Notes under the pieces: model-generated
What the model saw: only the letters and a program-made list of their open reading frames with translations
What the model was told of the DNA's origin: nothing
The model's database searches: none
Shown: positions 8,439 to 18,744 of the stretch, piece after piece
Layout: each line of letters begins with the position of its first letter
How positions within the stretch are numbered: the first letter of the stretch is position 1
Source: Bradyrhizobium embrapense
GTDB lineage: Bacteria > Pseudomonadota > Alphaproteobacteria > Rhizobiales > Xanthobacteraceae
DNA: 64,000 nucleotides
Assembly: GCF_001189235.2 (NCBI RefSeq)
Contig: NZ_LFIP02000007.1
Location: 187,249 to 251,248 of the forward strand
Direction of reading: 5' to 3'
Program-made: the position numbers and the translations under genes

Positions 8439-9124
8439 CATTCCGATTAAGGCCAGTTCTTGCGACGCTTCACTGCAGACATCCGCAACAGTCTGATCGG
8501 GAATGCTGCGCAGTTCCGGCCGTTCCGCTCATGCGACAACAGCCATGACAACCAAACCGCCACGGCAATCTCTCCGTCGACCGCGCATGCTGACAAATGC
8601 AACTGTACTTCGCAACTTCCGGCTACCCCACATTGCGCGAAACGCGATTGCTATCCAATCGCTGTTTCGCCAGCGCGTTCCTCGTCAATTCTGCCAGCGC
8701 CTCGACCGCTCCCAAGCGACTTATGTCAGACTTAAAGTCTGTGCGAACTCGATCCCACCACTGGCCAGCTTGATGCGACACCGCTCGTTGTGAAGCGAAT
8801 TGTCGATAACAAGCTCACATTGCTTCCAGCAGGCGGCAACAGGCGTGACGCCACGACAATCGGGCAGAGTTACAACATTGAGAATATTATCGACATGACT
8901 TCGATCAGCTCTCCTATCGGAATGCGCATCCCTGGACGTTGTCCTACTTTCGGGCACAGCCGCCGATCCATTTGGCATGAAGGATGGAACGCGCCATCTG
9001 ACATCGCGGATATTCGGAATATTTAGTGCGTGTTTTGAGCCAAGCTCGTAAAGGCGCCAGATGATGTCACATTGCATATTGTCTGCACTTCGAGTGCAAG
9101 TGCTGTGCAAGACGGAACGGACAA
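8439..9124. other. Non-coding or degraded stretch
   Basis: Only short unconvincing frames on both strands; nothing recognised. It ends at an IS3-type orfA. Confidence 0.45.
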
Positions 9125-9385
9125 ATGGAACGACCGAGATTCACAGAAGAGCAAATTATCGCGATACTGAACGAGCATGGGGCTGGTGCGAAACCGGCTG
9201 ATCTAGCTCACAGACACGAGATCTCTGAAGCGACAATCTACGATTGGAAGGCCAAGTTCGGCGGCATGGACGTTTCGGCCGCCAAGCTGTTGAACGCGCT
9301 GGAAGAGGAAAACGCGAACCTAAAGAAGCTTCTGGTCGAGCACATGCTTGGCGTGGATGCACTTCGCGAACTCCTATCAAAGTAG
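9125..9385 (+). mobile_element. IS3-family transposase OrfA (orphan, OrfB missing)
   Basis: An 86-residue protein with the OrfA helix-turn-helix of IS3 elements: RFTEEQIIAILNEHGAGAKP, then ISEATIYDWKAKFGGMDVS, and a leucine-zipper-like end (LEEENANLKKLLVEHMLGV, then ALRELLSK). In intact elements orfB follows with a -1 frameshift and encodes the DDE domain; no orfB pattern follows here. This is a remnant that cannot transpose by itself. Confidence 0.85.
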
Positions 9386-9546
9386 TCGCGACGAATATGC
9401 AGGTTCTCACGCCCACGCTGCATGGCGCAAGCCCAGAGCGTTAGCTCCCGCAGAATAGCCAGATCGGCCAAGTGATGCGTTCCACGTCCTTGAGGCCGAA
9501 GGCACAAAGCAACCAGGACTCCCATTCCAAAATCGGAGATGATCGA

Positions 9547-10575
9547 GTGAAAAGCGGCCTTCCCTCAAGACTGAAATGCGCAATCTTTGACCACTTGGAC
9601 GACGACGGTCGCGATATTGCGCGACAGTATGAAGATCGTCTCAAGCTGGCGGAGGCGTGTGATTCTCTGGGCTTTTACGCTTATCACCTAGCGGAGCACC
9701 ACTGCACCCCTCATGGCAGAGGGCCCTCGCCGAACCTGTTTCTAGCAAGTCTTGCGCAGCGCACCCGCAGGCTCCGCTTTGGTCCGCTTGTTCTGCTGCT
9801 CAACCTCTATCATCCGTTGCGCGTGTTCGAAGAGATCTGCATGCTTGATCAATTGAGCGGCGGCAGGCTCGAACTCGGTATCGGTCGCGGCTCCCAGCCG
9901 ATCGAATGGGGCTATTTCGGCATCAGCGCAGGCGCGGCGCCAAGCCGCTATATGGAAGCCAGCGAAATCTTAAATGTTGCGCTGAAGGGCGATACGTTAT
10001 CCTACCAAGGAAGCCATTTTGAGCTGAACAGTGTACCCTTAACTTTGAGGCCTCATCAGCGACCTTCTCCACCGACCTGGATCGCCAGCAATCGGCCCGA
10101 ATCAGCGGAATGGGCCGCGGCAAATGGTGCAAATCTGGCGTGTGTCGGCCCCGCCTCTGCTGTCCGAAGCATTACGGATGCTTTTCGTTGCCGTCGGGCG
10201 CGCTGCACAGCCGCGGACGATCGAGAGCTGTTCCTGGGGTTGGCTCGTATGATCGTGATTGCGACATCTGACGGAGAAGCTCATGCGGCTGCCGAAGCCG
10301 CTTATGGACAATGGCTGGATAGCTTTAAGTTCCTTTACGAGCTAAACGCCACTCCGACGCCGCCGGCTCTGCCGCTGTCGTTCGATGCAGCGCTGGAGAG
10401 CCAATTGTGCGTCGTCGGGACGCCAGCTTCCGCCCGACAGCAGCTTCTTAACCAGATGGAAGAGGCAGGTACCAACTACCTACTCTGCCAGCTTGCATTC
10501 GGGAGCCTTCCGCTCGACACTTCACTATACACCGCGAGCGCGATCAGAGCCGAAGTCATCGATAGCTTTGGCTGA
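9547..10575 (+). CDS. Luciferase-like flavin-dependent monooxygenase
   Basis: A 342-residue protein of the bacterial-luciferase-like (LLM) fold, which uses reduced flavin to oxidise small organic substrates. Signatures are EDRLKLAEACDSLGFYAYHL, AEHHCTPHGRGPSPNLFLA, LLNLYHPLRVFEEICMLDQL, and SGGRLELGIGRGSQPIEWGY. The GTG at 9547 is chosen because CGGAGA lies 8 nt upstream and gives the usual family length; the frame stays open to 9472. It stands alone between gene-poor stretches, so the substrate is unknown. The overall fold call is firm. Confidence 0.88.
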   Translation: MKSGLPSRLKCAIFDHLDDDGRDIARQYEDRLKLAEACDSLGFYAYHLAEHHCTPHGRGPSPNLFLASLAQRTRRLRFGPLVLLLNLYHPLRVFEEICMLDQLSGGRLELGIGRGSQPIEWGYFGISAGAAPSRYMEASEILNVALKGDTLSYQGSHFELNSVPLTLRPHQRPSPPTWIASNRPESAEWAAANGANLACVGPASAVRSITDAFRCRRARCTAADDRELFLGLARMIVIATSDGEAHAAAEAAYGQWLDSFKFLYELNATPTPPALPLSFDAALESQLCVVGTPASARQQLLNQMEEAGTNYLLCQLAFGSLPLDTSLYTASAIRAEVIDSFG

Positions 10576-11779
10576 CAATGTCTATTCAACTTCGCTACTG
10601 TGGGACGCCCGGCCCCTTCTTGGCATGCCGTACGTGCCCATTGACGTACGATCAAGGCGTTCTTTCTTGCTCGACGGGAGATCCCAAACTCATAAGGATA
10701 TAGGCGCGACCTCAAGCATCACGTTGCCGGCCGCGCAGCCGATGTCGTCGGCAGCGACATGAGACGTTGAATAGCGTTGGCATCACAAAGTGGCTCAACC
10801 CGTATGCGAGCTTGTCTTATGCGTCGTCCAGAGCAGGTCAAGGATAGTGGCGCGCGCTATCCGCGGACTGGATGCATCCCATCAAAACTTTCGATTTTAC
10901 GGATTTCAGCCAAATGCACCATAGTCGCTCACCGATTTCCGGAAAGCATCTTTGACGAAGCTCGTGTGACCATGGACCCCCTTTGCTTTCTGCCAAGTCG
11001 CAGGCCGGCTCAAGCCTTTCGCGCCCACATCACCAACGATATCCCTCGACCTTTGAAACCGCGCCACCAGCGGTCCAGCTTCAGCCGGATGGCTCGCCGA
11101 ACCGTATTGCCCTCATTCGAAGTAGCCGACAGCAATTTCGTCATCCTGAAGGCGTCGCCGAAAATTAGGTGCTTCTCACGCGCATTGGTCGGGTTGCATG
11201 CGTGCGTCGCATAGAAGCCAGGCAGTCGCACCGGCTCTTGCGTCAGCCTCGGCAAGGCTTGTCGGCCTGACCAGGCGGACAGCCCCGTTACTTTCGCGAT
11301 GTTGCGATTCTCAAGCAATGCAACGTCAGCCATCTGACCTTCTCAAACACAAAAAGGACGCGCTGGTATCAGCGGCGCATACTGACTTCGATTTCGGCGA
11401 CGCGAAAGGCCATGCGACAACACTAGCCGCCCACTTACGCCCTTTGCTCGCGGGGCTCTCATGCCGCCCATCCACTCCACGCTGTTTGGTGTGTTCCGCC
11501 TATGCCAACGGCGCTCCTGCGAGGTCGGCCAGCGTGGAGTACGCCGGCTCGATAGCTCAATCAAAGACGGGCGTTCTATCAGGCAGCGCACAGCGCTCTA
11601 TAGCGACCATACCTTCTTCAGGTCTTTCTGCGAGGCCAGCCCGTCCCTTTCTTTGGTTGCACATGCGCGAGTTGTCTTGTGCAGCGGAACTTTTGTCGCT
11701 CACCGCATCGGCTGCCTCGCAAATCGGAACGCACACAAAACTACATGCCAATTTCGTCTAATTAATCTGGAGCAACACT
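10576..11779. other. Gene-poor region with a possible aldehyde-dehydrogenase scrap
   Basis: About 1.2 kb without a supported gene. Near 11336-11450 on the plus strand the reading LLKHKKDALVSAAHTDFDFG resembles the N-terminal part of coniferyl-aldehyde dehydrogenases (pattern LL..RDAL..A...DFG) but continues only briefly, so it would be a small fossil at most. Confidence 0.35.
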
Positions 11780-12154
11780 GTGGAACTTGACCCTTCGAAT
11801 TCACGTATGCAGGACCTTGAGGATCGCATCGACCTGCAACTCGATATCGTGGCCACTCTCGTACGCGAAGGAAGCAACGAGCTCGAGGCAATCCAGCTGC
11901 TCAACGCACTCACGAACGAAATGATATCAGCGGAACTGGCGCTCGGCCAGCTCGGCGATACGAGCACCGGTGGCCTTCCTGGCGACGGGCGAGCAGCGCG
12001 AATGAGACGGGACCATGGCGTTTACGATCCAGAAGAGCTTCAAATCTTGGGGCGCCTTCTAGATCAGGCAGTGGCCGCCTTACCGCCTGCACTGCGCACT
12101 CCGGCCAACCAGACGCGGATTGCCAGATTGATTCTGGCACGTGCGGCGGGCTGA
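11780..12154 (+). CDS. Conserved hypothetical protein with DPEEL...LPPALRT domain
   Basis: A 124-residue protein with a GTG start and CTGGAG 7 nt upstream. The N-terminal half is predicted helical (LEDRIDLQLDIVATLVREGS, then LEAIQLLNALTNEMISAELA). The C-terminal half (YDPEELQILGRLLDQAVAAL, then PPALRTPANQTRIARLILAR) is a paralogue of the 69-residue protein at 5743-5952. The family is not known to me by function. Codon usage and the ribosome-binding site support a real gene. Confidence 0.72.
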   Translation: MELDPSNSRMQDLEDRIDLQLDIVATLVREGSNELEAIQLLNALTNEMISAELALGQLGDTSTGGLPGDGRAARMRRDHGVYDPEELQILGRLLDQAVAALPPALRTPANQTRIARLILARAAG

Positions 12155-12852
12155 GGCCGCTTCGCTCCTCGGCGATCGACGGCCGCTCAGTGAAAGCTTC
12201 ATTGCTGGGCTGACCGTGGCGGTGCTCTCCTGCCCACGGATAAGGCCACTTCGAGACCGTGGCTCACCGCTAGGTGAGTGAGCTGCTTCCACGTGCTGAT
12301 CATTTCGCCTCGAGGAGCGAGACATTCATCCGATTTTCGCTGCACTACACTTCAAACGCTTGATCATGGCATGTTACACGCTCGCAGTTTGCTCCAGGGC
12401 AGATAGGGGGACGCGCGATCCGCGATATTCGCGCGAGGCGCCGCACAGTTGACCGCGCCTTCCGATATTCGGATCTTGGCAGCATAAGCTAGCTCCCTGA
12501 TCGCGGCCGCATTGTTCTAAATTTGCGGGCCACCTGATATTTCGTCGCCAGAACGATTCCTGGCAGATCAACGCAATTGTCGCGATAGCTCGTGCCGGGC
12601 CTAAGAGACCCTGCGTTGACATTTGCCTCTTTGTGCCTCGCATCTTGTTGCCAATTCAGAAGCGTCCGACTTTCCCTGGCACTTCGACATTGGGTCATCC
12701 GGACTTCAACAAGCGGCACTATAAAGGTCGCTGTAGGATCGACACACATTTTGGCTGTGGCTCCGACTTCTTGCCGCTCAAGACAGGCCGCAGCTCGTCG
12801 GCACGCTCCGGACGAAACTTTTACCTTGTACCAGGAGTCGAGGAGTTTTGAG
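12155..12852. other. Spacer without recognised genes
   Basis: Several overlapping short frames, none with recognisable protein patterns. The last part carries the GAGGAG ribosome-binding site of the gene at 12853. Confidence 0.45.
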
Positions 12853-13098
12853 ATGGATCAGGTCATATCCGGCCAGGTGCAAACGCCGGAGATTATCGAA
12901 AGCATCGCATTTGAAAAAGCGTGGCGCTTTGTCGAGAAGGACCCAGTTCTTGCGCATCATCTCAAGACGTTCCTTCACCGCCGCTTGCGAGCATTACTGG
13001 AGTGCTCGATCAGGACCGGCGAACGGAATACCCTGCATCTGGCAAACGAAGCGATACGCAATTTACGAGCGGAGCTGGCGTCGCCGAGTAAACAGTAG
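12853..13098 (+). CDS. Small conserved hypothetical protein
   Basis: An 81-residue protein (MDQVISGQVQTPEIIESIAF) with an ATG preceded by GAGGAG at about 8 nt. It is largely helical and basic toward the C-terminus (LHRRLRALLECSIRTGERNT). No signal peptide or membrane span. The frame stays open upstream to 12592, but the ribosome-binding site fixes this start. Function unknown. Confidence 0.65.
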   Translation: MDQVISGQVQTPEIIESIAFEKAWRFVEKDPVLAHHLKTFLHRRLRALLECSIRTGERNTLHLANEAIRNLRAELASPSKQ

Positions 13099-13955
13099 AG
13101 GTTCGTCGCTCCAGCTGGCCGGTACCCTTGTTATCGGCAGGAACGAGACCGTATCGTCAACTCCGAAGGGGCAGGTCGTGGTCGATCTGAGTTTTCCCTG
13201 CTCATCTTCTACGTCGATGACAGCATCAAGGAGCCCTGCTTGTGCAGCTCTCGTGGTCCCCACATCAGTAGGATAGAAGCGGGAGCACACCGACAACGAA
13301 GGCGCGACAAGCACGCGCTGTCCCGGCTTGACACAATGCGCACCGTATCTTGTAGCTTGGCGCGCGTCTCGGCAATTTCGATGCGGGCTTCACCCAGCGC
13401 GGTGACGAACATTCTGCGGCAAATGATCTTGGCGGCGCACCAGCTCGATTGGCTTTCCTGGCGCAGCAAGAGCAGTTACAGCGCGCCCGATGCCGCTCCG
13501 GATCTTGAGGATGGCCGAATTTGGATCGATCAATGCCTCTGATGGATCATTTCCGACGTTACCACAATCTTAAGTCGCCACACGACTCCTGACTCAGGAT
13601 AAATTCAACTCTCATCCCGATAGGGACGCCTTCATCTGTGCGGCTCATGACGAAACCCGCTGAACGACGCTCAGCCGGATGTATCGCCAGGAACCTGGTT
13701 GTGGCGGTGCTTCAGCAAATGCGCTCGCAGCATTGCGCCGCGCAGTGCCATCACGATCGCATCGCCTTCAGGTAAAGGCGCCACGAATGTTGCTGCATTT
13801 TCGTCGAGCGTCGCAAGTTAGGCGCCTCAAAACCTGACGCACCGTGCGTTTCGACCCATTTCTTGCGGAGGAATGTTGTGCCTCAGTTACAGCAATTCGC
13901 AATCATGTTGTTAAGACGCACGGCGCCGGGGGCCATCAAAAGGAATGACACTGGA
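13099..13955. other. Spacer with possible degraded coding remains
   Basis: Minus-strand frames at about 13063-13469 read like protein in pieces (IEIAETRAKLQDTVRI and LLDAVIDVEDEQGKL) across frame changes, suggesting an old gene decayed beyond recognition. The rest up to 13955 shows nothing. Confidence 0.35.
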
Positions 13956-14678
13956 ATGAAGAGATTGCTGATTCTGATCGCAAGCATCGCACTCGGCGCT
14001 GCAGCTCCCGCATTCGGCGCAGACCTCGCCGGGCAGCCTGTCAACATCAAGGCCCCCCCATTTCCGGTGGTAGCCCCGATCAACGACTGGAGCGGCTACT
14101 ATATCGGTCTCAACGGCGGCTGGGGATCGAGTCACAATTGCTGGGATTTCAACGGCGGTACTTCCGAGGGCTGCCATAATTCGACCGGCGGCACCGTCGG
14201 CGGACAGATCGGCTATCGCTGGCAGATCTTCAGAACGGTGTACGGCATCGAAGGTCAGGGAAACTGGGCCAACTTCAGCGGCTCCAATGTCAGCAGTGCC
14301 TTCCCAGCGGACACCATTAGCACCAAGACAGATGCATTTGGATTGCTCACGGGCCACGTCGGCTACGCGTTCAATGCCGTGCTGCTTTACGCCAAGGGCG
14401 GTGCGGCGGTGACCAGCAACACCTATCACGTCAACTCAGTGGCCAATGGCACCGAGCTTGGCAGGAATAACGATGTGCGCTGGGGTGGCGCGCTCGGCGC
14501 TGGTGCGGAAGTCAGCCTGACGCCGAACTGGTCGGTTGGCCTTGAGTATGATCACTTGTTCATGCAGGGCAGCAACGTAAGCTTCCCCACGGCTATTGGC
14601 TTCGATCGCGTTCACCAGGACATCGATCTTGTCACGGCGCGGCTCAACTACAGGTTCGGTCCGACGTTGGCAAAATAG
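13956..14678 (+). CDS. Outer-membrane beta-barrel protein (Omp25/porin-like)
   Basis: A 240-residue protein with signal peptide (LLILIASIALGAAAPAFGA) and an Omp25/Omp31-type barrel: NDWSGYYIGLNGGWGSSHN, then GGQIGYRWQIFRTVYGIEGQ, alternating strands, and a C-terminal strand ARLNYRFG. The ATG at 13956 is chosen because it directly precedes the signal peptide; AAAGGA lies 11 nt upstream. Such proteins are abundant surface components of rhizobia. A clear rho-independent terminator follows at 14708-14738, so the gene is probably monocistronic. Confidence 0.88.
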   Translation: MKRLLILIASIALGAAAPAFGADLAGQPVNIKAPPFPVVAPINDWSGYYIGLNGGWGSSHNCWDFNGGTSEGCHNSTGGTVGGQIGYRWQIFRTVYGIEGQGNWANFSGSNVSSAFPADTISTKTDAFGLLTGHVGYAFNAVLLYAKGGAAVTSNTYHVNSVANGTELGRNNDVRWGGALGAGAEVSLTPNWSVGLEYDHLFMQGSNVSFPTAIGFDRVHQDIDLVTARLNYRFGPTLAK

Positions 14679-14707
14679 CGAACCCCACGCGCGCAAGCGT
14701 TAAATCG

Positions 14708-14738
14708 AGAACCCCGACTAACGGTCGGGGTTCTTTCT
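14708..14738 (+). terminator. Rho-independent terminator after the Omp gene
   Basis: A perfect 11-bp stem AGAACCCCGAC / GTCGGGGTTCT (14708-14718 and 14724-14734) with a 5-nt loop runs into TTTCT, 29 nt after the stop codon. Confidence 0.85.
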
Positions 14739-14876
14739 CGAGATGCTCTACCGCCTCGCAACCAGCCAGCGCAACCGGCTCGAGCTCGCCTAGGCTTAGA
14801 TCACTGGCTGGCAGAGCAAACCGCAGGCACACCCGAGGGCACCAAACCAGTCGGCTTTACATGCGTCGTCGAACTC

Positions 14877-14907
14877 CAGAACCTCACGCAACGTGAGTTT
14901 CACGTCG
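14877..14907 (+). promoter_or_regulatory. Degenerate MerR-type operator (site 8)
   Basis: The perfect dyad CTCACGcaaCGTGAG (14883-14897) sits where the spacer dyad of the nolA-type promoters lies, preceded by CAGAAC in the -35 position. The -10 (ACGTCG) is poor. It may be a decayed copy or an operator without promoter. No plus-strand gene follows. Confidence 0.3.
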
Positions 14908-14993
14908 CCTGTCTCAACGAAGCAATGTTCGAATGACATGAGCCTTGCCAGGGCTTGGCGTCAATCGCACTTCCTGGCAGTGAGGATGGGATC

Positions 14994-15848
14994 TCAAAGA
15001 ATATTGAGGCGAATGGCGATAGCTGTCGCCTGGATCCGGGTGGTCGCACCCAGTTTTCGCATCGCATTCTTGATATGGAAATTGACCGTATTAACGCTGA
15101 TTCCTAGGATCATGCCGATTTCCCAGGAAGATTTCCCTTCTGCAACCCACCGCATGCAACTGATCTCCCGTTGCGATAATGCAATTTTTTTCCCACAGCC
15201 GCCATTGGTGGATCGAGCTATCTCGCCACAGGCGCTGTGAAAGAGCGAAGCCAGGGCGTTGAGATGACCGATGCGATCCTGAGGATCAGCATCGTCGGAC
15301 GGAGACGCAAACGACACCACAGATACTTGGCCCAACGGGCCAAATAGGGGCACGCTCATGCCATGCTTCAGGCCAGCCTCCCTGGCCTCATCCAGTACAC
15401 GTCTCTCGTCCGGTTGAAGCTGATAATGATCAGCCAGTTGGTCCCACAGAAACGGACGCGAATGCATCGGCGTCCGCCGGACCACCGGATCGATGGTGTG
15501 GTACTTGCGTTTGAAGTATCGATCGCACCAGGCTGGCGGCCAATTCACAGCGACAGTCGGCGGCGGATACTCAGCCAACCGAAGCGGCTCGACGAAGTTG
15601 ATGGCGCCGTATGCAACTTCACTGAATCCTTCCTCGGTGGCACGGTTTACAAGAAGATCGAACAACGCTCTCAGCGAATGCGTCTTGTTTGCGCACTCGG
15701 TGAAGCTAAAAAGATCCACGATGGGCGCTTCGGCACGCCGGTCCGGCTCGCCATCGCTGCGTTCGCTTGCGTTTGTTTCCGGCGGATCCAAATTCCGTTC
15801 CATGAGCTGAACTCGTGAGGCTGGAGCGCGCGCTGCGTCAGACGCCAT
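14994..15848 (-). CDS. LuxR-family regulator with autoinducer-binding domain (solo)
   Basis: A 284-residue quorum-sensing-type regulator. The N-terminal domain carries the acyl-homoserine-lactone pocket pattern (WCDRYFKRKYHTIDPVVRRT, then RPFLWDQL) with the conserved Trp, Tyr and Asp positions of LuxR/TraR. The C-terminal helix-turn-helix is LSQREISCMRWVAEGKSSWE, then IGMILGISVNTVNFHIKNAM. An internal Met at residue 16 (start 15803) would also give a family-like length. No luxI synthase gene is in the window, so it may respond to a signal made elsewhere or by the plant. Target genes unknown. Confidence 0.88.
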   Translation of the reverse strand: MASDAARAPASRVQLMERNLDPPETNASERSDGEPDRRAEAPIVDLFSFTECANKTHSLRALFDLLVNRATEEGFSEVAYGAINFVEPLRLAEYPPPTVAVNWPPAWCDRYFKRKYHTIDPVVRRTPMHSRPFLWDQLADHYQLQPDERRVLDEAREAGLKHGMSVPLFGPLGQVSVVSFASPSDDADPQDRIGHLNALASLFHSACGEIARSTNGGCGKKIALSQREISCMRWVAEGKSSWEIGMILGISVNTVNFHIKNAMRKLGATTRIQATAIAIRLNIL

Positions 15849-17071
15849 TCCCGAATTTGTCGCCTTCCGCCAACTGGGGCGCGATAATTATCCTGTCATG
15901 CGCCGGGGTCCGGCCGCTATCCTCGTCGGACATCGGACGGCACGCCACGACCGAAGCGTCGTCGAATTCCATCCGATTGATTTCGCTCGCCGATGACCAG
16001 AAGGCTAAGCAGGCGATTACCGCATTGTTGTTCGTGTCGATGGTCTGTGCCCTGGACGCTGCCCCAATGCTGAATCGCTTTTGATACGACGGCCATGGCA
16101 ACCCCGATGACCCTTGATATCCAGCTGGCGACACCAACAAGCTATGAATAACAAGATTGTCTCTATCCAAGGAGCGACTGTGCTGCCCGAAAGACGCGTG
16201 GCTTTGCCTCAAGATCGAGCACGATGATATCCGGAACGTTGAGCTTCGCGATTTGGGCGAAATGGAGCACGTTGGCCAACTTGACGGCGCCGGGATCGAC
16301 CTTCGCAGTTCCGACATCGGCTTTCTGCTTCCTCCCGACGGAAAGGTCATATTTTCTTCCCCATCCTGCGAATTTCTGTCGCGGATTCTTCGCGGATCCT
16401 TCGTCCTTCGACGGCGTCGGAAGCGCAATCGGCGACCAACACGGAAGAGCCGAGCCAGCAGGTGACCGCGTGATATAACGGCCCCTCGCCTGATCAGGGG
16501 CGTTAGAGAGGTCCAGCGCACCTGAATTGAAGGCACAGATGATCCGCGCGCCAGGCGAGCAACTGGAGATACGCGCCGAAACGAGACCTGCCGGCTGCAG
16601 AGGACGCCTTGCATACGCATCTCCATAAGGGAGAGGACCTAGCAGCGCATCAGCAAGTGTTGTACCAACTGGAGACCTCTCCGAATCAAAACAAGAAATT
16701 CAAGACAAGAGCCGTTCGGCGCACGCGCGCTTGGAGCAATAGCGACATCTGGAGGAAACGCGACAGCGCCACTTGCGCAACCCTCCCGCGGCCTGGAAAG
16801 AGTGCCGCTCGGCGCGGCGCCCCCCCCCAAGCGCCTTTCAAACAGCCAGGCGCTGGCGTACCACTTTCACATCCTGGTCAAGTACCAAGGCTGGCAATTG
16901 AAGAAGCCGACCCACAAATGGCAATCGTCTGGCAACCTTAGCCGGTGCCAGGTGCGGCGCGGCCTCCGATTAAGCGCTCGCTTGGACTTCTTCCCTCGTG
17001 GAAAGACAAATTCGAACTCCATGGAGCTAGGTGCAAGGCAGGCGAAGAACTTTTCGCAGGGTAGATGAAGT
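15849..17071. other. Gene-poor region with degraded coding remains
   Basis: Around 16190-16330 the minus strand reads VKLANVLHFAQIAKLNVPDI, then IVLDLEAKPRVFRAA, which looks like former protein, but stops and frame changes follow on both sides. I do not recognise the family. The remainder shows no gene. Confidence 0.35.
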
Positions 17072-17788
17072 ATGCTTTCTCTGTTCTTCGCAATTATCTC
17101 GCTCCTCTATGCAATGGTTGGTCAGGCGGGTGGAACCGCGTTCCTAGCGCTCATGGCGTTTTCCGGCTTGCCTTCTACAGAGATGCGCCCGACGGCGCTT
17201 GGCCTCAACATTGTTGTCGCGAGTTATTCCACGTGGTTCTTAAACCGCAACAAAGTCATCGACTGGATAACGCTCCGGCCGCTTCTATTGTCATCAATGC
17301 CGGCAGCACTTGCCGGCAGCTTGCTGGTGCTCGGGGAGCACGTTTACAGGACGTTGACCGGTCTTGTGCTCATTTTGGCGAGCGCTGTGATGATTGTTCG
17401 GCGTGGGAGCGTTGCCCATCGTGTTTGCGAAACTCCGCTCTGGGGAAGCGTAAGCATTGGGGCGATCATCGGGTTGGTTTCTGGTCTGACCGGCGTGGGC
17501 GGCGGAGTATTCCTGGCGCCCGCGCTCATGACATTGAAGTGGGCGTCAGCCAGGCAAGTCACCCTGCTGTCGCCTCCGTTCATCCTAGCGAACTCCACAG
17601 TGGGCTTCGTCGGAGTTCTTCTCACAGGCCAGCTTCCGTGTTCGGATTCGGCTACTTACGCAATCGCTGCACTAGGAGGAGCCGTCGCAGGAACGGTTGT
17701 CGGCCTGAAATGGCTGAGCGAAACAGCTATCAGGTTGATGCTCGTGGCGGTTCTTCTCATTGCCGGCGTGCAGTTGGTTCGCACCTAA
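17072..17788 (+). CDS. TauE/SafE (TSUP) family membrane permease
   Basis: A 238-residue integral membrane protein with about eight hydrophobic segments. The duplicated TSUP motifs are visible: VGQAGGTAFLALMAFSGLPS near the N-terminus and GLVSGLTGVGGGVFLAPALM in the second half. The family exports or imports sulfite, sulfonates or other small anions. No sulfur-metabolism gene is adjacent, so the substrate is open. An overlapping frame from 17065 is a shadow. Confidence 0.88.
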   Translation: MLSLFFAIISLLYAMVGQAGGTAFLALMAFSGLPSTEMRPTALGLNIVVASYSTWFLNRNKVIDWITLRPLLLSSMPAALAGSLLVLGEHVYRTLTGLVLILASAVMIVRRGSVAHRVCETPLWGSVSIGAIIGLVSGLTGVGGGVFLAPALMTLKWASARQVTLLSPPFILANSTVGFVGVLLTGQLPCSDSATYAIAALGGAVAGTVVGLKWLSETAIRLMLVAVLLIAGVQLVRT

Positions 17789-18744
17789 AAGCTGTTCGAT
17801 CTGCCTTTGCTGGGGGCTTTCGTTGCGATCATCAGGGCTCATGACGACAGCCGGAACGGTTCCAAAACGTCGACCTAATGCCCTGAAGCAGAACAGATGC
17901 GTATCGTCGGACCTGGACGCGCCAGCGAGCGCGGAGGGTGACAATGCCCGCTCTTTGCGATTCCGGCACAGCCTGCAGCCTGGTTGGGAATTGGTGAACT
18001 CGCAGCGCTCACAACGGCGGGACCGAATTAAAGCGCCCCGACGCACCTGCCGGGGTTGGAAGTGCGCCGGGGCAGCCCCAACATCATCAGTACATCCGTG
18101 ACGATGCTTGGCGCAATGAGACAAGCGGCGTGGCGTAATTGAGGCTCATCCATACTTATGACGTGGAGTGCAAAATATTTTTCACGCCGGTTCGACGGCT
18201 CTTGAACCTCACGCTGCGTCACGTTGTACGATCTCGCACCCTGAGTTTCATCAACCGGGACTCCTTGTCTGAAATCCCAGCCAGAAGAGCTTTCTGCTCG
18301 ATGCATCTTCGCGGAGGCGCCGCGCCAAATTCTTTCCCGGTCCTCGTTCGCGTGTACCATTTTATCCTGCACGACTAGGCAACTCGGAACACTGTATCGC
18401 TTCCGAAAGTAATTCCCGCCCAAGTCGCGGAAACCATTGCAAATGGGTTCAGATCCCGTCTGCGCAAGTTGAACAGGCCTGACCGACAAAGATGCGGCAG
18501 ATTGTCTAGCTTCAATGGCAGGCATAACCGCGGCGAGAAGCGACGACTATCGCTCCTCGACGAGCCTTTCTGCCGCAAGAAAACAACATCGACGCCGAGA
18601 CCCGCTGGCGCTTTCTCCACCAATACGTGCAAGCGTGTGGAAGAAGCTATTGCGCGAGCCCAGCGGCGGTAGCACGCCCACCTGTCAGTTCGAACGGGAT
18701 GCGGGAAATCAAGCTGAAAGGAGCCAACTCCGCGTCGCTTTTGA
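17789..18744. other. Gene-poor region with an orphan MerR-type promoter
   Basis: No supported gene. Weak frames on both strands lack recognisable patterns. A well-formed 19-bp-spacer promoter lies at 18202-18232 without an obvious target. Confidence 0.4.
18202..18232 (+). promoter_or_regulatory. MerR-type promoter/operator without clear target (site 4)
   Basis: TTGAAC at 18202-18207, TACGAT at 18227-18232, 19-bp spacer with CTCACGCTGCGTCACG. It keeps the family layout, though the -10 differs from TAGGCT. No plus-strand gene is supported within 2 kb except hemN at 20535. Confidence 0.5.

Noticed and set aside
15838..16626. 262-codon minus-strand frame
   Set aside because: Arg/Ser-rich without any protein pattern; a neighbouring frame reads more like degraded protein, so this is a chance frame.
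17065..17844. 259-codon plus-strand frame overlapping the TauE/SafE gene
   Set aside because: Shadow in another frame; the TSUP motifs are all in the 17072 frame.
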